From NCBI RefSeq assembly GCF_003003215.1, contig NZ_PVUF01000002.1, positions 186,001-250,000 of the forward strand: 64,000 bases of DNA. The letters run 5' to 3'. Positions 58,790-64,000 of the stretch are shown here, one piece after another; the first letter of the stretch is position 1; each line of letters opens with the position of its first letter. The notes below the pieces were generated by a model, which worked only from the letters and a program-made list of their open reading frames with translations, had not been told where the DNA came from and ran no database searches. The position numbers and the translations under genes are program-made. The DNA is from Tritonibacter scottomollicae (GTDB taxonomy: Bacteria; Pseudomonadota; Alphaproteobacteria; Rhodobacterales; Rhodobacteraceae).

Positions 58790-60223
58790 ATGACCGGCAG
58801 CTTCTCCTCATTCGTCGTGTTTGCTGAAATGCGTACAGGTTCGAATTTTCTCGAGACGAACCTCAATGCGCTTGAGGGCGTGGTTTGCCACGGTGAAGCG
58901 TTCAATCCGCATTTTATTGGCTACCCAAACCGGACGGAGATCCTTGGAATCACACAAGATACCCGTGACGCAGAGCCTTTGCAGCTCTTGGATGCGATCC
59001 GGTCGGATGCGGGTGCGCTACGTGGATTTCGTTACTTTCACGATCATGATCCTCGGATTCTGGACCTGGTTCTCGATGATCCTCGCGTCGCGAAGATCAT
59101 CCTGACCCGCAATCCGCTCGACAGCTACGTCTCATGGAAAATCGCGCAGGCCACCGGCCAGTGGAAGCTGACCAATGTGGCCAGGCGCAAAGATGCCAAG
59201 GCGACCTTTGATGCAACGGAGTTCAGCACGCATGTCGAGGATCAGCAGGCCTTTCAGGTGCAGCTGTTGAACCACATGCAACGCACGGGTCAGACGAGCT
59301 TTTACATTGCGTATGAGGACCTGCAGAACCTTGACGTGATGAATGGGTTAGCAGTTTGGCTCGGTGTTTCAGATCGTCTGGAGGCTCTGGATGACAGCTT
59401 GAAGCGGCAAAACCCAGCTCCGGTGACATCAAAGGTGACGAACCCTGAGGATATGGCGGCGGCGCTGTCCGGTTTGGATCGGTTCAATCTGTCGCGAACG
59501 CCAAATTTTGAACCACGTCGTGGTCCTGCAGTGCCAGGATATGTTGCGGGAGTTGTGACGCCGCTCCTCTATATGCCGATCCGCAACGGGCTTGAGCAAG
59601 TGGTGACAAACTGGATGGGTGAGTTGGACCATGTGTCTGCTGAGGGTCTGATCTGCGGTATGAACCAGAAACAGCTGCGGCAATGGCGACGCGGCACCCC
59701 CGATCATCGCAGCTTTACGGTTGTGCGGCATCCGTTGGCGCGGGCACATGACGTGTTTTGCAGGAAGATATTGACGACGGCGACGGGAAGTATGACCCAG
59801 ATCCGCAGCACGTTGCGCCGACGTTTTGACCTCTCTGTACCGGAAGGTGAGCCAGATCAATCCTACACGCGCGCGCAGCATCGTGCAGCGTTTGAGCAAT
59901 TCCTGATCTTCCTGAAAGCAAATCTTTCCGGCCAAACCGCAATTCGCATAGATCCGCATTGGGCAAGCCAAACGCAGATCATCAAAGGGTTTTCTGAGTT
60001 GGGTGCACCGGATTTTATCTTCCGAGAGGCCGACATGACAGAAGATCTGCCGTGGCTTGCACGCAAGCTGGGGCGCATGAAGCCAGCCTCCGTCCCTGCC
60101 TGTGGTACCGGTACTGGGCAGCCATTCTTGTTGGCGGATATCTATGATGACAAGCTGGAGGCCATCTGCCGGTCAATCTACGCGCGCGACTATCTTACCT
60201 ATGGATTCGGAGATTGGTCGTAG
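58790..60223 (+). CDS. Sulfotransferase-like protein with two sulfotransferase-type halves
   Basis: A 477-aa protein. The N-terminal half resembles Stf0/NodH-type PAPS sulfotransferases: FAEMRTGSNFLETNLNAL at the 5'-phosphosulfate-binding position, VVCHGEAFNP, and ILTRNPLDSYVSWKIAQ at the 3'-phosphate site. The C-terminal half (from about residue 300) carries SFTVVRHPLARAHDVFCRKI, resembling the 3'-phosphate motif of the Sulfotransfer_2 group, with no clear 5' loop of its own. It closes the glycosyltransferase operon, so a sulfated polysaccharide product is inferred. CysQ upstream could clear the PAP by-product. Confidence 0.8.
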   Translation: MTGSFSSFVVFAEMRTGSNFLETNLNALEGVVCHGEAFNPHFIGYPNRTEILGITQDTRDAEPLQLLDAIRSDAGALRGFRYFHDHDPRILDLVLDDPRVAKIILTRNPLDSYVSWKIAQATGQWKLTNVARRKDAKATFDATEFSTHVEDQQAFQVQLLNHMQRTGQTSFYIAYEDLQNLDVMNGLAVWLGVSDRLEALDDSLKRQNPAPVTSKVTNPEDMAAALSGLDRFNLSRTPNFEPRRGPAVPGYVAGVVTPLLYMPIRNGLEQVVTNWMGELDHVSAEGLICGMNQKQLRQWRRGTPDHRSFTVVRHPLARAHDVFCRKILTTATGSMTQIRSTLRRRFDLSVPEGEPDQSYTRAQHRAAFEQFLIFLKANLSGQTAIRIDPHWASQTQIIKGFSELGAPDFIFREADMTEDLPWLARKLGRMKPASVPACGTGTGQPFLLADIYDDKLEAICRSIYARDYLTYGFGDWS

Positions 60224-60230
60224 TCGCGGT

Positions 60231-60273
60231 CGGCGTTACGGGGATACCTGGCAAGGGCATGCTTGCAACGCCG
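60231..60273. terminator. Nested stem-loop between the sulfotransferase and ptsN genes
   Basis: CGGCGTT (60231-60237) pairs with AACGCCG (60267-60273), enclosing GCAAG/CTTGC (60251-60255 with 60262-60266). It lies between convergent genes; no T-run, so bidirectional termination is only likely. Confidence 0.45.
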
Positions 60274-60285
60274 GCGTTATCGGAT

Positions 60286-60750
60286 TCAGGCCGCTTGCAC
60301 CGATTGGCTTTCCGTCAGGATTGTGTGGAGCGTCGACGGGTCCGGATTGGCCCGCAGCTTGGTGCAAAAACTCTGTTCGCGCAGGGTGCGGGAGACCAAA
60401 GCCAGCGCCTTGAGGTGTTCGACCCCGGCGTCCACCGGCGCAAACAATGCAAAGACCACATCGACTGGCTGGCGGTCGACCGCGCCAAAATCCAAAGGCT
60501 TCTCTAGTGAAACAAACACACCGACCACGCGATCAATGCCACTGAGCCGGGCATGCGGCAGGGCGACCCCATGGCCAACGCCGGTGGGACCGAGGCTTTC
60601 GCGATCCAACAGCGCTTCTACGGTTGGAGATGCGTCAAGCCCATAGGCTGAATGGGCCACTTCGGCGACTTCCTGAAACAGGCGCTTCTTGCTCGATGCC
60701 GCTCCGATGACTCGGACGGCCTCCTGCTTGAGGATGTTCGAAATCTGCAT
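60286..60750 (-). CDS. ptsN: Nitrogen-PTS EIIA component PtsN
   Basis: A 154-aa EIIA-Ntr regulator, phosphorylated by the NPr/EI-Ntr chain and linked to nitrogen and potassium balance. Phospho-His66 in GVALPHARLS; KKRLFQEVAEVAHS and DFGAVDRQPVDVVFALFAP are typical. ATG 60750 follows GGAG at 8-nt spacing. Downstream of hpf as in most Proteobacteria. Confidence 0.94.
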   Translation of the reverse strand: MQISNILKQEAVRVIGAASSKKRLFQEVAEVAHSAYGLDASPTVEALLDRESLGPTGVGHGVALPHARLSGIDRVVGVFVSLEKPLDFGAVDRQPVDVVFALFAPVDAGVEHLKALALVSRTLREQSFCTKLRANPDPSTLHTILTESQSVQAA

Positions 60751-60772
60751 TGCCACTGCTCCACTCGGGGTG

Positions 60773-60795
60773 AAGGGGCCGTTCTGAGGCCCCTT
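60773..60795. other. Stem-loop between hpf and ptsN
   Basis: AAGGGGCC (60773-60780) pairs with GGCCCCTT (60788-60795) over 7 nt. No T-run on the minus strand; perhaps a partial terminator or processing site. Confidence 0.45.
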
Positions 60796-60805
60796 CGAAA
60801 TTCAA

Positions 60806-61369
60806 TCAGGGATCGATCCAGCCGATGTTGCCATCTTCGCGCCGATACACCACGTTCAGTCCGTCTTTTCCTTCGTTGCGGAATATCAGAACGGGAGAGC
60901 CAGCCAACTCCATTTGCATCACGGCTTCACCGACCGACAAAGATGGGATTTTGGTCTCCATCTCAGCCACAATGATCGGTTGCAGCGATTCCGGCTCCGC
61001 GTCGGATTCCACTTGATCAGACGCGAGGATATACGAGCTGGCCCCCATAAGTTCAACCGGAACGGCTCGATCCCGGTGATGGTCCTTCAGCCGCCGCTTG
61101 TAGCGCCGCAGCTGTTTATCCATTTTTTCCAAGCATCCGTCAAAGGAGCTATAGATTTCAGTGGCATGGGATTTGGCCTGACAGGTCAGGCCTGTCGACA
61201 GATGAACGATTGCTTCGCAGACAAATTCATGCGCATTGCGGGAGAAAACGACCTGCGCGTCGGTAGGTCGGCCTGCGTATTTCTCCAAGACCGCACTTAG
61301 CTCGGTCTCTACATGAGTTTGTAGAGATTCGCCGATGTCGATCTGTTTTCCGCTGACTTTGTAACGCAT
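60806..61369 (-). CDS. hpf: Ribosome hibernation promoting factor (long HPF)
   Basis: A 187-aa long-form HPF that dimerises 70S ribosomes in stationary phase. N-terminal HPF fold (GKQIDIGESLQTHVETELSA, DKQLRRYKRRLKDH) and the C-terminal dimerisation domain (PVLIFRNEGKDGLNVVYRRE, GNIGWIDP). ATG 61369 follows AAGGAGA. rpoN, normally just upstream, is absent. Confidence 0.95.
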   Translation of the reverse strand: MRYKVSGKQIDIGESLQTHVETELSAVLEKYAGRPTDAQVVFSRNAHEFVCEAIVHLSTGLTCQAKSHATEIYSSFDGCLEKMDKQLRRYKRRLKDHHRDRAVPVELMGASSYILASDQVESDAEPESLQPIIVAEMETKIPSLSVGEAVMQMELAGSPVLIFRNEGKDGLNVVYRREDGNIGWIDP

Positions 61370-61647
61370 GTGATCTCCTTTTTGTTTTGCCTGGACCCGT
61401 GCAGAACGGTGCAAGGAACTTGCTCAGTCTGTCTTAGGATTGCCAGGAAGGATGGGCGCCACGTGCGGCATGCAGCGTGCCGGACCCTGAAGACAGGATC
61501 ATCGCGGAGACTGCAGCGGGTCGCACATGTGCCATGCTTCAATTCGATGACAAAGCCTGCACGGAGTCAATGTAATTCAGCGTGCAAAGGAGGTGTCCCA
61601 ACAACCTTTCGGCGAGCGCTCGCCGGTATGGATCGCTGTAGGGCTAT
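61370..61647. other. Gap between lptB and hpf where rpoN usually sits
   Basis: 278 bp with no gene. It contains a perfect 16-bp palindrome, CGGCGAGCGCTCGCCG (61610-61625), shortly after the lptB stop, which could act as a weak terminator, and the hpf promoter. No trace of rpoN sequence is visible. Confidence 0.6.
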
Positions 61648-62406
61648 CTAGGAGATGCGGAAGTTGTCGCCGAGGTAGACGCGGCGGACATTTTCGTTCT
61701 CGACAACCTCTGCCGGGCTGCCTGACATCAGTACCTGTCCATCATGAAGGATATAAGCCCGATCCACGATTTCCAGAGTCTCGCGCACATTGTGATCCGT
61801 TATCAAAACACCGATTCCGCGGGTTTTAAGATCAGAAACGAGGCCGCGGATGTCGCCAACGGAGATCGGATCGACCCCGGCAAAGGGTTCATCCAGAAGG
61901 AGGTATTTTGGATCAGCCGCAAGGCAGCGGGCGATTTCGACACGTCGGCGCTCGCCACCCGACAGCGCAAGCGCAGGGGCGCGGCGCAGGTGTTCTATCG
62001 AAAAGTCCGACAACAACTCCTCCAAACGCTCCCGGCGTTTGTGTTCGTCCGAAACCGCAATATCGAGCACGGCAGAAATATTGTCTTCCACCGACAGGCC
62101 GCGAAAAATCGACATTTCCTGCGGCAGATAGCCGATGCCCAAACGTGCCCTGCGGTACATCGGCAGGGTGGTGACATTCTGACCGTCGATGGTGACGCTG
62201 CCTGCTTCGGGAAAGACGAGGCCTGCAATCGTGTAGAAACTCGTGGTCTTGCCGGAACCGTTGGGGCCGAGCAACGCAACAACTTCGCCGCGGTTCAACT
62301 CCATCGACACGTCGCGGATGACCACTTTCTTGCGGTAGCTCTTGCGCATCTTCTCAATACGCAAACCAGATGAGCCTGAGGTAACTTTCAGATCTGGACG
62401 GGCCAT
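61648..62406 (-). CDS. lptB: Lipopolysaccharide export ABC ATPase LptB
   Basis: A 252-aa ATPase of the LptB2FGC exporter. Walker A GPNGSGKTT, Q-loop LPQEMSIFRGLSVEDN, signature LSGGERRRVEIARCL, Walker B YLLLDEPFAGVDPISV, switch His in ITDHNVRETL. Overlaps lptA by one base. Confidence 0.96.
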   Translation of the reverse strand: MARPDLKVTSGSSGLRIEKMRKSYRKKVVIRDVSMELNRGEVVALLGPNGSGKTTSFYTIAGLVFPEAGSVTIDGQNVTTLPMYRRARLGIGYLPQEMSIFRGLSVEDNISAVLDIAVSDEHKRRERLEELLSDFSIEHLRRAPALALSGGERRRVEIARCLAADPKYLLLDEPFAGVDPISVGDIRGLVSDLKTRGIGVLITDHNVRETLEIVDRAYILHDGQVLMSGSPAEVVENENVRRVYLGDNFRIS

Positions 62407-62903
62407 CAGTCGCCGCCGCTACCTGGCAAGGTGGTGCGCACGCGCCCGTTGAGGGTTGCGTTGCCTGTTGTCAAATTCACAGTCATTTGTTCCGCGCCCA
62501 GGGTGTTGCCCTTCTGCGTGAGGAGGACATCGCCCCGCATCACGACCGTTCCGTTTTCTATGGTATAGTCTGCGGTTCTGGCTTCAGCCGCATCCTCACC
62601 ACTGACCAACAGTACATTCCCGCGCGCTTCGAGCCGTTCGATCCCGTTGCCATCCGTTTTCCGGACCACCAACACATTATCAGCGCTCAGCCGCATCTCA
62701 CCTTGAATGATCAGCACGTTTCCGGTCAGCAAGGCTGAACCGTCTTCCTGATTCACACTCAAATTGTCGGATGTGATATCAACAGGTTGCGACGTGTCTG
62801 TTTGGAGAACGCCGAATGAGACCCCTGTCCCTTGTGCTATTGCGACAGGGGAAAGGAGCAGTGTTGTAAGGCCAAAAAGAATAACTAATGTCAGTCGTAG
62901 CAC
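62406..62903 (-). CDS. lptA: Lipopolysaccharide periplasmic bridge protein LptA
   Basis: A 165-aa OstA/LptA beta-jellyroll protein. Signal peptide 1-23 (cut after AIA), then PVDITSDNLSVNQEDGSALL and GNVLIIQGEMRLSADNVLV. Between lptC (3-bp gap) and lptB. Shuttles LPS across the periplasm. Confidence 0.93.
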   Translation of the reverse strand: MLRLTLVILFGLTTLLLSPVAIAQGTGVSFGVLQTDTSQPVDITSDNLSVNQEDGSALLTGNVLIIQGEMRLSADNVLVVRKTDGNGIERLEARGNVLLVSGEDAAEARTADYTIENGTVVMRGDVLLTQKGNTLGAEQMTVNLTTGNATLNGRVRTTLPGSGGD

Positions 62904-62906
62904 GGG

Positions 62907-63509
62907 CTATCTTTCTACTTTTGCAGGATCGTACACCAGCTTTACGCCGTCCGTGAACTCAATATGTACGGGACCGTTCTGAGAATTTGTGAATATCCGC
63001 ATCGTGCCCGCTTCGAAATCTCCCAACGGGCCGGTTGCCGTGACGGTTCCGGGGCTGGTGATCTCCAGCCCGTCGAGCAGCGCATTCAGTGTTTCCGTTT
63101 CGACACGTGTGCCATCTGCCGTGATGATCCGAACATTCCCAGTCAGCACTGCGGTGTTCTTGTCCGGACGAACAGAACCCGCGTCTGACAGCATCAGGAT
63201 GCTGCGCCCGTCAGACGTGCGGATTTCGGCTTCGAGATCACTTGCCGATGCAGTGTTTCCTTCGCCACCCGGCAAGGCTTTGGTCGCTGCGATAGTGACT
63301 TCGTGCCCAGTCTTGGTTGTTCCGGTGAAGAATGGGGCAGTGACTTGTTGTCCGCGCAGACGACTTTCGAGGTCGACCTCCGCAAATGGTATCGCAGAAT
63401 CGGTTTCGATCCGACGTGAAATGAGAAACAGGGTCGAAAGCAGCGCAAGCGCCGCAAGCGGCAATGCGACCTTGAGATAGGCAACGATACGCGAATAGCG
63501 ATCCACCAT
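62907..63509 (-). CDS. lptC: LPS export protein LptC
   Basis: A 200-aa bitopic protein: one membrane helix (about 14-34) and a periplasmic jellyroll (GGEGNTASASDLEAEIRTSD, NTAVLTGNVRIITADGTRVE). ATG 63509 follows GAGGAGG; a Met six codons before lacks one. Downstream of an RNase D-like gene. Confidence 0.9.
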   Translation of the reverse strand: MVDRYSRIVAYLKVALPLAALALLSTLFLISRRIETDSAIPFAEVDLESRLRGQQVTAPFFTGTTKTGHEVTIAATKALPGGEGNTASASDLEAEIRTSDGRSILMLSDAGSVRPDKNTAVLTGNVRIITADGTRVETETLNALLDGLEITSPGTVTATGPLGDFEAGTMRIFTNSQNGPVHIEFTDGVKLVYDPAKVER

Positions 63510-63574
63510 GTCCGTGCCTCCTCTCAAACTCTGTTATGCGGGGGTCCCGTCAGGGACGTGAAACGTGATGTTGC

Positions 63575-64000
63575 TCAGGAATGGGCAAAGATGTCGGTGT
63601 CCGGCCATCCGGCCAGATCAAGCCGTGCGCGGGTGGGCAGGAAATCGAAACATGCCTGAGCCAAATCTCGGCGATCTTCTCGCTCCAGGCGGAGATCCAA
63701 TTCCTCGCGCAGCCTGTGCAGGTGGAGCACATCAGAGGCGGCATAATCACGTTGTGCCTGCGTCAGGGTCTCGGCGCCCCAATCGCTCATCTGCTGTTGT
63801 TTGGAGATGTCGAGGCCAAGCAGATCCTGTGTCAGGTTCTTAAGCCCGTGACGGTCCGTGTAAGTGCGCACCATGCGGCTGGCGATCTTGGTGCAGTACA
63901 CCGGGGCGGTCAGAGCCCCAAAGGTCTGATACAAGGCAGCGATATCGAAGCGCCCAAAGTGAAAGAGCTTCAGCACCTTGGGGTCTGTCAATATGCGTCT
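63575..64000 (-). CDS. RNase D-family 3'-5' exonuclease (partial, 5' end outside window)
   Basis: About 141 C-terminal residues are visible. LFHFGRFDIAALYQTFG holds the second DEDD-type Asp, and QRDYAASDVLHLH the Tyr-x3-Asp pair of the DEDDy class. There is no room for an HRDC domain after it, so it is the short alphaproteobacterial form. RNase D-like enzymes trim RNA 3' ends. Next to lptC as in many Rhodobacterales. Confidence 0.88.
   Translation of the reverse strand, partial: RRILTDPKVLKLFHFGRFDIAALYQTFGALTAPVYCTKIASRMVRTYTDRHGLKNLTQDLLGLDISKQQQMSDWGAETLTQAQRDYAASDVLHLHRLREELDLRLEREDRRDLAQACFDFLPTRARLDLAGWPDTDIFAHS

Overview
The window looks like chromosomal DNA of a marine Roseobacter-group alphaproteobacterium (Rhodobacterales, of the Ruegeria/Phaeobacter kind). 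This rests on the GC-rich coding, the alphaproteobacterial flagellar superoperon with a MotE-like and a DUF6468-like gene, TTAA-N7-TTAA (CtrA-type) boxes, an lptC-lptA-lptB-hpf-ptsN block and a DmdB-like acyl-CoA ligase. Species was not determined; everything is read directly from sequence and from protein motifs known to the annotator.

Layout. (1) 1-5.9 kb: a GntR regulator and a dihydrodipicolinate synthase-family lyase/aldolase, divergent from a ProVWX-type quaternary-amine ABC transporter followed by a GlxA-type AraC regulator; probably uptake and catabolism of a betaine-like compound. (2) 5.9-6.8 kb: a decayed IS5-family element and tRNA-Thr(CGU). (3) 7.2-9.5 kb: a membrane-bound hybrid histidine kinase. 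(4) 9.7-13.4 kb: a cobalamin riboswitch, a ferredoxin-domain protein and a BtuFCD-type importer. (5) 13.4-19.2 kb: a chemoreceptor, a GMC oxidoreductase and an acyl-CoA ligase. (6) 19.4-44.9 kb: a flagellar superoperon (motB flgE flgK flgL flgI / fliP fliN fliH fliF / fliL DUF6468 motE motA, an 804-aa exported repeat protein, flhA fliR flhB, a FliJ-like gene / fliL2 flgH flgA flgG flgF fliQ fliE flgC flgB / fliI). fliG, fliM, flgD, fliK, fliC, fliD and fliO are not seen here. (7) 45.3-49.4 kb: radC, dnaJ, dnaK. (8) 49.6-60.2 kb: alkB, a lone KpsM-type polysaccharide export permease, cysQ, kdsB, galU, galE, two tandem GT2-like glycosyltransferases, a GT14-like glycosyltransferase and a two-domain sulfotransferase-like protein; together these suggest a sulfated surface polysaccharide. 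(9) 60.3-64 kb: ptsN, hpf, lptB, lptA, lptC and an RNase D-like exonuclease, with rpoN missing from its usual place between lptB and hpf.

How it fits together. The flagellar genes encode the export gate (FlhA, FlhB, FliP, FliQ, FliR), export ATPase (FliI, FliH, a FliJ-like protein), MS ring (FliF), rod, hook and hook-filament junction parts, the P and L rings, the stator (MotA, MotB) and stator-associated factors. CtrA-like boxes lie before motB, before flgE, between fliL and fliF, and before radC, consistent with one cell-cycle or quorum-linked regulon. The most interesting under-described items are the 804-aa exported helical-repeat protein translationally coupled to motA beside a MotE-like gene, the 19-copy CACAG tract between flgI and fliP, the ferredoxin-domain gene under a B12 riboswitch, and the sulfated-glycan gene set.
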